This document shows, in pieces, positions 44,993 through 54,405 of a stretch of DNA of 64,000 nt. Made by a program: the position numbers and the translations under genes. The DNA is from Myxococcus hansupus (lineage in GTDB: Bacteria > Myxococcota > Myxococcia > Myxococcales > Myxococcaceae), in NCBI RefSeq assembly GCF_000280925.3, contig NZ_CP012109.1, positions 6,406,501-6,470,500 on the forward strand, given 5' to 3'. Below the pieces are notes generated by a model. The model was not told the origin of the DNA, made no database searches, and worked only from the letters and a program-made list of their open reading frames with translations. Position 1 is the stretch's first letter. The number at the start of each line of letters is the position of its first letter.

Positions 44993-45317
44993 TCAGACCA
45001 GCCACTCGAACGCATCGGAATCGAACACGGCGCCGCGAGCGGCCTCAGCCACTCGCGTCCGTGGTTCTGAGCCGAAAGGGCGCGGGCGCCATAGGTTCTG
45101 CCCCTGAAGCCTTCTTGCGCTTCGCAGCGGACCTGCCAGAAGCGGCCGTCGCGCGCCCGCTGGCACAACAGGACACAGGCCCCGGGTCACCGCGTCGAAC
45201 GAAGCTCACCTCGGCCTCAAATTCGTTCGGACGAGGTGCATCGATGACCACGGCCTTGAAGGAGCCCCACGGCGGTGTGCGCCGTGCCCAGCCAGTCGCA
45301 CGATGGAACCGTGTCAT
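44993..45317 (-). CDS. Possible small gene with internal frameshift
   Basis: From an ATG at 45317, preceded by CGGAGGTCGGC, the frame reads TRFHRATGWARRTPPWGSFK then AVVIDAPRPNEFEAEVSFVR, which looks coding. It ends at 45045 in one frame. In another frame to 44993 the sequence RVAEAARGAVFDSDAFEWLV and a stop looks like a better C-terminus. A frameshift around 45100-45170 may separate them. Function unknown. Confidence 0.35.
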
Positions 45318-45426
45318 GCCGACCTCCGAGGGCTGCTGTGGCGCTTGCGATGTCTCCAGCCGGGTGTGTCGCCCCCGTGAAGAAGCGGAGGGGGCGCATG
45401 TCCGTTCTTCGCGGGTGACGTTTCAT

Positions 45427-48090
45427 TCACGGGGTGACGACGCGGATGACCTGGTTGAAGGCGTCGCTGACGTAGAGGAGTCCCCCCGCGTCGAAGGCAA
45501 GCCCTACGGGGGCGCTGAGGTCCGCCGCGTCCGCACGGCCCAGCGCCGTGCCGACACGGCCCGAGCCCGCAAAGGTGAAAACCCGCGTGGCCGCCGCGTT
45601 CTCGCCTGGAATGATCTTGCGCAACCGCAGGTTCGCCGTATCCGCGAGCAACAGCTCGCCCTGCGGGCCCATCACCATGCCGAGCTGGGCCCGGAAGCGG
45701 GCGTCGCTGCCCGGACCATCCTGGAAGCCGAACGGCGTGCCCGCGCCCGTGCCCGCGAGCGTCACCACGGCACGCGATCCCTGCAGCGACACACGGCGCA
45801 AGCGCTGACTCACCGTGTCCAGCACGTAGAGCGTCCCCACACCGCCGAGCGCGAGCGCGGATGGCGCCGCGAAGCTGGCATCTCGCCCCCGCACCGCGTC
45901 CGCCGTGCCCAGGGTGCCCGTGCCCGCGAGCGTGACGACCTCGCGCGTGCCCGCGCGCACCATGCGGATCCGGTGGTTGTCCTGGTCCGCCACGTAGACA
46001 TTCCCCGCCGCGTCCACTGCGAGCGCCATGGGGCGGCTGAAACGCGCCCGCGCCGGGCCTCCATCCGCGAACCCCGCGACAAAGCCCTGTCCGGCCCAGG
46101 TACGCACCTGCCACCCCTCCTCGCCCCGGTCGAGCCGGCGGATGACGTGGTTGCCCGAGTCCGCCACGTAGAGCTCTCCGGTCGGTCCCGCCACGACCGC
46201 CGTTGGGCTGCGAAGCAGCGCCTGACTGCCCGCGCCATCGCGGTGGCCGAGCTCCCCGCTACCCGCAATCGTGCTCACCGTTCGACCCGCGCCCTCCTGC
46301 TGGATGAGGCGGATGCGGTTGTTGCGTGTGTCCGCCACCACCACCTCCCCCGCGTGCGTCACCGCCAACCCGGTGGGTGACTGGAACATCGCGGTGTCCG
46401 CCGGTCCGTCCTGCCAACCCGACGCGCCCACCCGCCCCGCATAGGCCTCCACCGAGGCCGCCCACTGCCCCACCGGCGCGGGCTGCGTGGGCACGGGCCC
46501 CTCGAGCGGCGCGGCCTCGTCCCGCGGAGGCCGGTTCATCAAGGCGCGATCCAGTACGTTGCGCGTCATACGCTCCACGCGCGCGTCCCTCTCGCCCGGC
46601 GCCTTGTCCGTCAGCCCCAGCGCCCACCAGATGGTGCCCGCGGTGAACACCAGCCGGCCCGACGGCAGCGTCCGGTCGACAGCCGTAGAATAGGAAGGGA
46701 GCCCCTCCCCGCTCACCACGGGGCTCTTGAAGCTGACGCGGCTGCCTTGCGGATACCCAGGCTCATCCGGAAACGCGCGGTCATACTCGAAGCCCACGAG
46801 GCCCGGCAGGACATCGCCCTGCTTCATCCCCGTCCCGTTGAAGAGCCAGTGCGAGTCGTCACTCACGGCCAGCGGGTAGCCGAAGAACATCCAGCCCTCG
46901 TACATGGAGCCGAAAAGATTGTTCTCCGTGCGCGCATCGGGAGGATCCCGGTAACGGGTCGTCGAGTAGGGGATGGGGTCCTTTTCGGGCTCGCTCTTGT
47001 AGCAGGCGATGGTACGCAGCGCGGCGCCCTGCGACTCTGGCAGTACGCGGATGCGCCAGTAGGAGCCATTGGCGCCGAAGTAGACGAGGCTCAGGCGGCC
47101 CTGGGCCAGCGCGGCGTCCACCTGGTCGCGCTCCTGGATGGGCCAGTACTCATCCTGCCCACCGTGCACGAAGACGGTGACGTCCTTCAGCAGGTCGGGA
47201 AAGCGCACGAAGTCGAGCTGGGTGGCGTACGTGACGTCGTAACCGTGGCGCTCCATGAAGCGCACGAGAGGCTGGTCCAGGTAGAATGTCTTCCCCGTGC
47301 CATCCATCGCCGCGTAGGGTCGGTTGAAGGACACCTCCCAGGCGCGGCCGCTCGGCATCCGCCGCGAGTCGTCGGAATAAAGGCTCTCACCCCCATAAGT
47401 GTTGTACGCCTGATATGTCGTGAAGTTCGGCGTGAAGAGGAAGTCGGCCTTGCGCCGGTCCCTCACCACGAAAGGTGTGAAGCGCATGCGCTTGTCCTGG
47501 CGCCACACCTTCACCACATACAGGCCCGACAGCCACGAGCCGTCCGTGGGGATGGGGACGGTGAAGGCGTCCTGCCAGTTGCACTCGACGCGCGAGGTGA
47601 CGGCGTCGCGAGCGCACGCCGGCTGGCGGCGCACCTGCCAGGGCCCGCCGCTCCACACCTTGCGCGCGCCCGCGCCGCCGTACTCGCCCATGCGGAAGAC
47701 CTCCGCGGTGATGGGGGCGCGGTCGAGGTTGGTGGAGACCTTCACCTTGAGCACCTCTCCCGCAGCCAGGGACTCGGGGCTGGCATAGACCTCCAGTTCG
47801 CCGTTCGCTGACTTCCCGCCGGATTCCCAGTCCGGGTCCCCCTGCCGCTGGTTCTCCAGGGTGATGGGGTTCGGAGAAGCGGGGGGCGCGACATCCGGGC
47901 CAGGGACTTCCGGCCCGGCGTCCCCCAGAGAGGGAGGGGGCGCGTTGGGCCCGTCGGGGTTCTGGACGACGCTGCCCGCGTCTCGCCCGGCGCCCGACGG
48001 TGCTCCCTTGTCTCGGCAACCCGTCAGGACGGCGAGCATGCCCAGGGTAAGCGCCCGGTGGCTCCACTGAAGCCTGAACCCACGTGCCAT
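45427..48090 (-). CDS. Lipoprotein: N,N-dimethylformamidase-like region plus NHL repeats
   Basis: 887 residues. The signal peptide ends LTGC and is followed by a disordered Pro/Gly/Asp segment. Residues about 75-560 resemble the large subunit of N,N-dimethylformamidase (VEVYASP-type opening, SGLYVVKVWRQD, FVVRDRRKADFLFTPNFTTY, YNTYGGESLY, HGYDVTYATQLDF). Residues 575-887 are five or six NHL/six-bladed-propeller repeats (FQSPTGLAVTHAGEVVVADT, NRIRLIQ). Dimethylformamidase hydrolyses DMF, but in this context the region may be a general hydrolase or carbohydrate-binding module; the fusion and lipid anchor suggest a surface role. The start at 48090 gives the leader. No disruption seen. Confidence 0.7.
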   Translation of the reverse strand: MARGFRLQWSHRALTLGMLAVLTGCRDKGAPSGAGRDAGSVVQNPDGPNAPPPSLGDAGPEVPGPDVAPPASPNPITLENQRQGDPDWESGGKSANGELEVYASPESLAAGEVLKVKVSTNLDRAPITAEVFRMGEYGGAGARKVWSGGPWQVRRQPACARDAVTSRVECNWQDAFTVPIPTDGSWLSGLYVVKVWRQDKRMRFTPFVVRDRRKADFLFTPNFTTYQAYNTYGGESLYSDDSRRMPSGRAWEVSFNRPYAAMDGTGKTFYLDQPLVRFMERHGYDVTYATQLDFVRFPDLLKDVTVFVHGGQDEYWPIQERDQVDAALAQGRLSLVYFGANGSYWRIRVLPESQGAALRTIACYKSEPEKDPIPYSTTRYRDPPDARTENNLFGSMYEGWMFFGYPLAVSDDSHWLFNGTGMKQGDVLPGLVGFEYDRAFPDEPGYPQGSRVSFKSPVVSGEGLPSYSTAVDRTLPSGRLVFTAGTIWWALGLTDKAPGERDARVERMTRNVLDRALMNRPPRDEAAPLEGPVPTQPAPVGQWAASVEAYAGRVGASGWQDGPADTAMFQSPTGLAVTHAGEVVVADTRNNRIRLIQQEGAGRTVSTIAGSGELGHRDGAGSQALLRSPTAVVAGPTGELYVADSGNHVIRRLDRGEEGWQVRTWAGQGFVAGFADGGPARARFSRPMALAVDAAGNVYVADQDNHRIRMVRAGTREVVTLAGTGTLGTADAVRGRDASFAAPSALALGGVGTLYVLDTVSQRLRRVSLQGSRAVVTLAGTGAGTPFGFQDGPGSDARFRAQLGMVMGPQGELLLADTANLRLRKIIPGENAAATRVFTFAGSGRVGTALGRADAADLSAPVGLAFDAGGLLYVSDAFNQVIRVVTP

Positions 48091-48449
48091 CGCCCCCCCA
48101 GTAAGGGCCGTGTACTGGTGCGCCCCTCGGACATCAATCGGCTTGGGATGCAGCGCCCCGGCGATGGAGGCAACCGTCGCTCGAAGCCGGGCAGCGGGCC
48201 CTCCGGCCTTGACGGGGCACCCCGTCTGTCCAGTTCATGGAAGAGGATGGCGCGGGGGCAGGCCGTACCAGCGTTGCCGCCCCTCGGCAGGGCGACGGAC
48301 AACGTCCACCTCCCACGCCTGACTGCTGCCAGCGATAGAAGCGGCCGGTGAGCGTCTTCCAACGACCCAAATGCTCCCTCGATGTGCCTAACCCCCCGCT
48401 CCTTGAACCTGTCCCCACCCCAGCGGTCCTCCTCTCGCTTACCAGGCGG
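48091..48449. other. Upstream region of the large lipoprotein gene
   Basis: No gene was recognised. The region is presumably the promoter side of the divergent or minus-strand lipoprotein gene and upstream of a small secreted-protein fragment at 48450. Open frames here are antisense or low-information. Confidence 0.3.
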
Positions 48450-48545
48450 GTGCGTGCCTCGCTTCCAGCGGTGTTCTGCGTGGCCCTGCTCCTGCTAGCG
48501 GCTCCGGCATCGGCAGACACGGTTGACGGCCCTGCCGCGCTACCG
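48450..48545 (+). pseudogene. Signal-peptide start of a lost secreted protein
   Basis: GTG 48450 opens a frame RASLPAVFCVALLLLAAPAS ADTVDG, which looks like a complete signal peptide with an ASA cleavage site. The frame then enters the 3' end of the convergent MFS gene and loses coding character. It is probably the 5' stub of a deleted gene. Confidence 0.35.
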
Positions 48546-49739
48546 AGCCTGGAGGGACTTGGACGATTCACCCGACGGCGCGCGGGGCTGGAAACGGGTG
48601 GCGCACCAGAAGAGCGCTGCACCGGCGATGCTGAGCGCCACCGCGACCCACGCCGGCGCGAGGTAGCCGTACCCCGCCGAGAGCACCACGCTTCCCAGCC
48701 ACGCTCCGGCGGCGTTGGCCATGTTCAACGCGGAGTGCGACATCGACGCGGCCAGCGAGGGCGCGTCCGGCGACGCCTCCATCAGCCGCACCTGCACGGC
48801 GGGCCCCAAGAGTGACGCCGTGAACCCGATGAGGAACACCAACGGCACCGCCGCCCACAGCGACGTCGCCAGCAGCGCGAACAGGAGCATCACCAGCGTC
48901 ACGCCGCCAAACCCGCTCCACATCGCGAGCGTCACCGAACGGTCCGTGAGCTTTCCGCCCCAGAGCGTGCCCACCGTCATGCCCGTGCCGAACAGCGCGA
49001 GGACCAGCGGCAGCGCGGATTCGGGCAGGCCCGCCACGCGCGTCATCGTGGGCGCGATGTAGCTGTAGACCGCGAAGAGCCCACCAAACCCCACCGCGCC
49101 CACCACCACCGTCCACCACACCTGGGGCCGCTTCAGGGCGCCCAGTTCCTGGCGCACGCTGGAGCCGCCCAACGACGCCACGTGCGGCACCCAGCGCCAG
49201 AGGGCGATGAGCGTCGCCACGCCGATGGCGCCCACCAGCAAGTACGTGCTGCGCCAGCCCAGTTGCTGGCCCAGGAAGGTGGCCACCGGAACGCCGATGA
49301 TGTTCGCCACGGTGAGCCCCGCCATGAGCAGCGCCACCGCGCGCCCCTTCCTCCCCGGGCCCAAGAGCGCGGCGCCCACCACGGAGCCCACGCCGAAGTA
49401 CGCGCCGTGCGGCAGCCCCGCGATGAACCGAGCCAGGATGAGCGTGTCGATGGTGGGCGCGAGCGCGGACGCCGCGTTGCCCACGGTGAATGCCACCATC
49501 AAGAGCAGCAGAAGCGCCCGGCGGGACATGCGCGCGGTCGCGATCGCCACCAGGGGCGCCCCCACCACGACGCCCAGCGCGTAGGCAGCGATGACGTAAC
49601 CGGCCTTGGGAATCGTCGTATTCAGCCCGCTGGCAATGAGCGGGAGGATGCCCATGGAGGCGAACTCGGTCGTACCGATGCCAAAGCCGCCCATGGACAG
49701 GGCCAGGAGGGCCCACGCGGCTGCGTCCTGATTCTTCAC
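48540..49739 (-). CDS. MFS transporter, AraJ/YdhP-like exporter
   Basis: 399 residues with 12 predicted membrane helices. Start region ALLALSMGGFGIGTTEFASM is typical of the AraJ/YdhP DHA1 drug:H+ antiporter subgroup; the A-motif-like loop GAPLVAIATARMSRR follows helix 2 and a C-motif-like GVPVATFLG lies in helix 5. It probably exports small hydrophobic compounds or sugars. The GTG at 49739 is chosen because GGAG lies at the right spacing and the first helix follows. A paralogue lies at 52077 in the same orientation. Confidence 0.87.
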   Translation of the reverse strand: MKNQDAAAWALLALSMGGFGIGTTEFASMGILPLIASGLNTTIPKAGYVIAAYALGVVVGAPLVAIATARMSRRALLLLLMVAFTVGNAASALAPTIDTLILARFIAGLPHGAYFGVGSVVGAALLGPGRKGRAVALLMAGLTVANIIGVPVATFLGQQLGWRSTYLLVGAIGVATLIALWRWVPHVASLGGSSVRQELGALKRPQVWWTVVVGAVGFGGLFAVYSYIAPTMTRVAGLPESALPLVLALFGTGMTVGTLWGGKLTDRSVTLAMWSGFGGVTLVMLLFALLATSLWAAVPLVFLIGFTASLLGPAVQVRLMEASPDAPSLAASMSHSALNMANAAGAWLGSVVLSAGYGYLAPAWVAVALSIAGAALFWCATRFQPRAPSGESSKSLQAR

Positions 49740-49901
49740 GGTGTCTCCGCTCGAAGGGATGCCGACCGTGTCTTCATCCCAGCGCCCCTGCACGAGCCGG
49801 CACATGTCTAACGAGAACGTCTGATTCGGCAACATGAACTGCCGAATCAGGAGTGACCGCCTGGAGCTTCGCCCACTGGAGACGCCCGCATCCCGAAGAA
49901 C

Positions 49902-50789
49902 TCAGAAGAGGCTGATTTTCTTGTACAGACTGTAGCCCGTGGCTCGTTTCATCCACATGAACCGGCGGCCCTCAGTGACCGCGTCCGCGGTGAACTGGAG
50001 CGTGTGGTCCGTCCCCTTCTCCAGGCACTCGACCAACCAACCGTCTCCGTAGACTTTGCAGTCCAGCGCCTCGACCGACGGGCTTCGGACCGCCCAGTCA
50101 CTGGCCTGCGCCAGCTCTTCCCACTCCATGCTCTCCCTGCGAGCCAGCAGCTCCGCATCGCCGATTCCCGCCAGCCGGACGGTCTCCTGAATGGAGGGCT
50201 TCAGGTGCGCCGTGAAATCCTTGAACTTCTTCGCCTGGAGCAACTGCTGCAACTCGACGATCTTTGCGTGGACCAACGGCTTCTCCGCGTCGCTCCAGAC
50301 AATCTTCTGGCCTGTCCGCCAGAGGGGCGGTTTCAGGCCCTTGGGCGCATTGAAGACAAGCGGGGTGTTCGCCTGGATGTTCCCTACGGCGGAGTAGGTC
50401 TCGTTCATCATCAGGTCCTTCCCCACCTTCACCGTGAGCTTTTCCAACTTGCCCAGGACCGTCCCTGCCTCGCCGTCGACTTCCATCCGGAGGGTGTTCT
50501 TCCCAGGCACCACGAAGTGCTGGATGGGGAAGCCTCGCTGAACTTCGGACTCCATCTCCTCATCTGGGCTGCTCTCCGGATGACGGAAGACGAGGACGTC
50601 ATTCACGAACAACCTGGGTCGAGCTTGCGGTTTGTAGGCGAGGTCCACGACGTACTGTTCAGGAATCTTGCCCGCGGGCTTTGACTTGAGCCTCACGCTG
50701 ACCTGCGCATGCGCCGACTCCACGAATGCGAGACTCAGCATCAGAAGCATGTAGCTCGAATTCCTCAATAGCCACTGACCTGCACTCAC
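49902..50789 (-). CDS. Secreted hypothetical protein
   Basis: 295 residues. The GTG at 50789 follows GGAGGTTGTTC and opens a signal peptide (MLLMLSLAFVESAHA|QVS). The mature protein has a beta-rich N-terminal part (VVDLAYKPQARPRLFVNDVL, VPGKNTLRMEVDGEAG) and a helical C-terminal part (ELQQLLQAKKFKDFTAHLKP). No family recognised. Likely periplasmic. It follows the MFS gene on the same strand by about 160 bp, but sequence does not show whether they are linked. Confidence 0.65.
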   Translation of the reverse strand: MSAGQWLLRNSSYMLLMLSLAFVESAHAQVSVRLKSKPAGKIPEQYVVDLAYKPQARPRLFVNDVLVFRHPESSPDEEMESEVQRGFPIQHFVVPGKNTLRMEVDGEAGTVLGKLEKLTVKVGKDLMMNETYSAVGNIQANTPLVFNAPKGLKPPLWRTGQKIVWSDAEKPLVHAKIVELQQLLQAKKFKDFTAHLKPSIQETVRLAGIGDAELLARRESMEWEELAQASDWAVRSPSVEALDCKVYGDGWLVECLEKGTDHTLQFTADAVTEGRRFMWMKRATGYSLYKKISLF

Positions 50790-51002
50790 GAACAACCTCC
50801 ACGACCACTCCAACCACTGGAGTCGAAGGGTCCGACGATAGCAGGCTCAAGCCGGGCCAGAGACCTATTCCCTCCGTGCCGCTCCACCCTTCGGTCGCTG
50901 CGTCGTAGGCGTGCCCGTGCCTGTCGGAGTCGACACTGAGCCACCTGCGACACGGCACGCAATCGACAACCTCCCGAGCATCGTCCGAGCTACGCTGGCA
51001 CG

Positions 51003-51332
51003 ATGGGCTGCACCCACCTCGCTTGTTACGCTCCGATTCCGCGCGGGCATCGTGTCCGGCTCATCGACTTGGAACGTGCGGGCGGCTTCTTGCGCGCCGC
51101 CGTTCGCGTCACAGTCGCGATCGACCTCACCACCGGCACGTACTACGTCCCCTATGCGCTGGTTCCCGACCTCCGAGATTGCGCCTCGCCAGACATGATC
51201 GACGCGGTGATCAACTCGGGAAAATGGCGCATCACCTCCACCTACGAAGGGGAAGTGGTCGCCTCAGCGGTGTCCCTCAAGGAGTCGGGCGAGTTCAACG
51301 ACGCCTGGACCCGGTTGTTTGTCACCCCCTGA
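51003..51332 (+). CDS. Small hypothetical protein
   Basis: 109 residues. An ATG at 51003 starts GCTHLACYAPIPRGHRVRLI, followed by VRVTVAIDLTTGTYYVPYAL and KWRITSTYEGEVVASAVSLK. This is a regular mix of strands without a signal peptide or recognised family. Codon bias is typical of the neighbours, supporting a real gene. Confidence 0.45.
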   Translation: MGCTHLACYAPIPRGHRVRLIDLERAGGFLRAAVRVTVAIDLTTGTYYVPYALVPDLRDCASPDMIDAVINSGKWRITSTYEGEVVASAVSLKESGEFNDAWTRLFVTP

Positions 51333-51587
51333 GCTGAACCAAGGGCCCTCCTCTCGGGAAGAGCCCATTTTTCACGGGCCTCGCGATGAAACTCGCGAGG
51401 CCTTCGTGCTTCAAGCGGACACGGACACAGCCAGCCTGCATCTGGGACGAACTCGCGAACCAATCTCGCAACGCCAGTCCGTGATACGGCAGCAAGACGG
51501 CGCCAATCACAGGCAGCGCGATATCGCGGACGAGTACACGTCGATACATGTCCCCCGTCCGAGGAGCGCGCCCGCCACGACCAGCAG

Positions 51588-51995
51588 TTGGAGCGTCTCA
51601 TCCGACCGAGCCGCATCCGCGAGTGGCTCGGCCTCGCGCTCGTCGCGCTCATCGGCTTGCTCCTGAGCTACGCCCTCTACCGCGATCATCAAGTGGCACG
51701 CGCCGCGGAAGAAGGCACCCCGACGACAGCCCAGGTGGAGCGGATGGAGCCGGGGCGCTGCCTCGTCGGTACGAAGACCGAGCGCTGCTTGACGTTGACG
51801 CTCAAGCTCTATCCCGCCGTGGGGGCGCCGTACTCGGCGTCGCTCACCCAGAGCATCCCGCTCGAATGGATGTCACGGGTGCAGCCGGGTTCGTGGCTCA
51901 CGGTGGCGGTGGCGCCCACAGCGCCGCAGCAGGCGACGTTCGACGTGCGCACCATGTACGTCGCGCCACCTGCGCCGCCCGCTTCGGCGCAGTGA
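51588..51995 (+). CDS. Membrane-anchored DUF3592-like protein
   Basis: 135 residues from a TTG start. One N-terminal membrane helix (WLGLALVALIGLLLSYALYR) is followed by a soluble beta-rich domain (EEGTPTTAQVERMEPGRCLV, TLTLKLYPAVGAPYSASLTQ, VQPGSWLTVAVAPTA), like the extracytoplasmic domain of DUF3592 proteins. The frame is open further upstream without an ATG; the true start may be up to 15 codons earlier. Role unknown. Confidence 0.5.
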   Translation: MERLIRPSRIREWLGLALVALIGLLLSYALYRDHQVARAAEEGTPTTAQVERMEPGRCLVGTKTERCLTLTLKLYPAVGAPYSASLTQSIPLEWMSRVQPGSWLTVAVAPTAPQQATFDVRTMYVAPPAPPASAQ

Positions 51996-52076
51996 GGGAC
52001 ACCTGTCTCTCAGGAAACCGACGCGGGTTCGCGCGGTGCGGTTGGCCCTCGCGTGAAGGGTGCCGGGGATGAAGCG

Positions 52077-53264
52077 TCAACAACGCGCTGGGAGTGTCGA
52101 GACCACACGGGCCTCGCGGCGCACCAGCAACAAGACCAGGATGAGACCCGCTCCAGCCATCGCCGCTCCGGACAAAGCCACGGCCGGATAGCTGAAGTTG
52201 AGACCGATGACGGCCCCACCGAGGGCCGCACCAACCGCGTTGCCCAGATTGAAGGCCCCGATGTTCATGGCCGAAGCCAGGTTCGGCGCGTCGCTGGCGG
52301 CGGTCATCACCCGCATCTGCAGCGGCGGCACCAGGGCGAAGCTCGCCACGCCCCAAAGGAAAACCACCACGGCGACGGGCGCCTGCCACGGCATGACCAC
52401 GGCGAACAGGACCAGCAGTGTGGCGAGAGCGGCCAGGGTGACAATCAAGGTGCGGTCCACCGACTTGTCGGCGAAGCGCCCCCCCAGCCAGTTGCCGAGG
52501 GTCAGCCCCAATCCATAGGTCACCAGCATGGCGGTGACGAAGCCGGTCGAGGCCAAGGTCTGCTCCTTCAGAATCGGAGCGATGTAGGTGAAGACGGTGA
52601 ACATGGCGCTGGAGCCAATGACGGTCAGCGCCAGGGCGGCCAGGACGGGGCCGCGTCTCAGCACCGCCAACTCGGCCTTCATGGCGCCGCTGTCCGCGGA
52701 GGGCGCGACCCGGCCGTGTGGCAAGGTCATGCGAAGCGCGACCATCGCCACGGCTCCCAGCCCCGCGATGCCCCAGAAGGAAGCGCGCCAGCCGAGACGC
52801 TCGCCCGCCCAGGAGGCCAGGGGAACGCCGGTGATGTTGGCGACCGTCAGCCCCATGAACATGGCCGCGACAGCGCCCGCCCGCCTGTTCGGCGCGACCA
52901 CGCTGGCCGCGACGATGGCGCCCACGCCGAAGAAGGCACCGTGGTTGAACGACGTCACCACCCGGGCCGCCATCAAGGTCCAATACTCCGGCGCGAGCGC
53001 CGACAGCAGATTGCCCAAGGTGAAAATACCCATCAGGCCGACCAGCAGGGTCCGGCGCGGCACACGGCCAGTCGCCAGGGTCATCACTGGTGCACCGACC
53101 AACACCCCGAAGGCATAGGCGCTGACCAGCAGTCCCGCCGCCGGGATGGAGACGCCGAGGTCGCTGGCGATTACAGGCAGCAAGCCCATGGGCGCAAACT
53201 CCGTGACGCCGATGCCGAAGGCGCCGACCGCCAGGGCGAGCAGAGGAGGGTTGGGCTTCATCAT
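52077..53264 (-). CDS. MFS transporter, paralogue of the exporter at 48540
   Basis: 395 residues, 12 membrane helices, AraJ-like: LALAVGAFGIGVTEFAPMGL at the start, the loop GAPVMTLATGRVPRRTL and GVPLASWAGERLGW later. These align well with the transporter at 48540, so the two are related duplicates or family members. Probably a drug or small-molecule exporter. The start at 53264 (Met-Met) has AAGG upstream. A LysR gene is divergent 120 bp away and is the likely regulator. Confidence 0.88.
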   Translation of the reverse strand: MMKPNPPLLALAVGAFGIGVTEFAPMGLLPVIASDLGVSIPAAGLLVSAYAFGVLVGAPVMTLATGRVPRRTLLVGLMGIFTLGNLLSALAPEYWTLMAARVVTSFNHGAFFGVGAIVAASVVAPNRRAGAVAAMFMGLTVANITGVPLASWAGERLGWRASFWGIAGLGAVAMVALRMTLPHGRVAPSADSGAMKAELAVLRRGPVLAALALTVIGSSAMFTVFTYIAPILKEQTLASTGFVTAMLVTYGLGLTLGNWLGGRFADKSVDRTLIVTLAALATLLVLFAVVMPWQAPVAVVVFLWGVASFALVPPLQMRVMTAASDAPNLASAMNIGAFNLGNAVGAALGGAVIGLNFSYPAVALSGAAMAGAGLILVLLLVRREARVVSTLPARC

Positions 53265-53384
53265 CAGGAACCTTTCTCGGCCCCCGCGGCGACTGTGCGC
53301 GACGGGGTGCGTTGTTCTGAGCGCGCAAAGATGGCTGGGCGGTCGCGTGGGCGTTAGAGCCCTCCAAAGCCAAGGATTCTTGAG

Positions 53385-54293
53385 ATGAACGCAAAGGTGC
53401 AGCCGGGCGGCGCGGACCGGGCGAGGGAGATGGCCGTCTTTTCGGCCGTGGCGGCGACCGGCAGCTTCTCCGCGGCCGGTCGTGACCTGGACCTGACCCC
53501 CTCGGCCGTCAGCCGGACCATCGACCGCATCGAGGCGCGCCTGGGGGTACGACTGATGCTGCGCACGACCCGGGCCCTCACCCTGACGCCCGAGGGGCAA
53601 GCCTATCTGGGCGCGGCGCGGCGAATCCTGGCGGAGCTGGACGACGCGGAGCAGGCCATCGCCGATCGCGGCGCGCCGCGCGGACGGCTGAGGGTGAGCG
53701 CCGCCCTCTCGCATGGGCGCCTCTGCGTGGTCCCCCTGCTGGGCGACTTCACGGCGCGATACCCTCACATCCTGGTCGACATCAATCTGACCGACAGGGT
53801 GGTCGACATCGCAGCGGGTGAGGCGGACGTCGGTATTCGCTTCGGCCCGCTGCCTGACAGCGGTTTGACGGCGCGCAAGATTGGCGAGATGCCGCGAATG
53901 ATTGTGGCTTCGCCTGACTATCTGGCCCGGCGAGGGACACCTAGGGTTCCCGAGGACCTGCACCACCACAACTGCTTGAACTTCAATTTTCGCCGGGCCG
54001 CACCGGTGTGGCCCTTCGTGCGCGACGGGCGCGAATACAGTTTGTCGGTGAAGGGCTGCATCGAAGCCAATAACGGAGAGACCCTGGGCCAGTTGGCCGC
54101 GGCCGGCGTGGGGGTGACGCGGGTCGGCGCATTCAGCGTCGAGGAAGAGCTGCGCTCGGGCCGGCTGGTTCCTCTGCTGGAGCGATACAATCCAGGCGAC
54201 GTGGAGAACGTTCACGCCGTCTTTGTCGGTGGCGCGTCCCTGCCCGCGCGGGTCAGGGTGTTCGTCGACTATCTGGCCGACGCCTTGCAATGA
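53385..54293 (+). CDS. LysR-family transcriptional regulator
   Basis: 302 residues. The HTH (residues 15-75) includes ATGSFSAAGRDLDLTPSAVS and RIEARLGVRLMLRTTRALTL; a full effector domain follows (VDINLTDRVVDIAAGEADVG, GVGVTRVGAFSVEEELRSGR). It belongs to the same class as the other two LysR proteins here. The divergent MFS exporter is the probable target, with the regulator responding to an exported or toxic compound; this is inferred from layout only. Confidence 0.9.
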   Translation: MNAKVQPGGADRAREMAVFSAVAATGSFSAAGRDLDLTPSAVSRTIDRIEARLGVRLMLRTTRALTLTPEGQAYLGAARRILAELDDAEQAIADRGAPRGRLRVSAALSHGRLCVVPLLGDFTARYPHILVDINLTDRVVDIAAGEADVGIRFGPLPDSGLTARKIGEMPRMIVASPDYLARRGTPRVPEDLHHHNCLNFNFRRAAPVWPFVRDGREYSLSVKGCIEANNGETLGQLAAAGVGVTRVGAFSVEEELRSGRLVPLLERYNPGDVENVHAVFVGGASLPARVRVFVDYLADALQ

Positions 54294-54405
54294 GGCACAG
54301 CCCTGGCCCCTTCCTCATGCGTCCCCCGCGGAAGCGAAGGCGCTGACGGACCCGCGGGACGGCTCCGGCGGTTCGTTGGGACTTCGAGGTAGTGTCGACG
54401 GGAAC

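Noticed and set aside
51898-53394. 498-codon minus-strand frame and 434-codon plus-strand frame over the MFS gene
   Set aside because: Alternate-frame or antisense readings of the MFS transporter, which has 12 clear membrane helices in its own frame.
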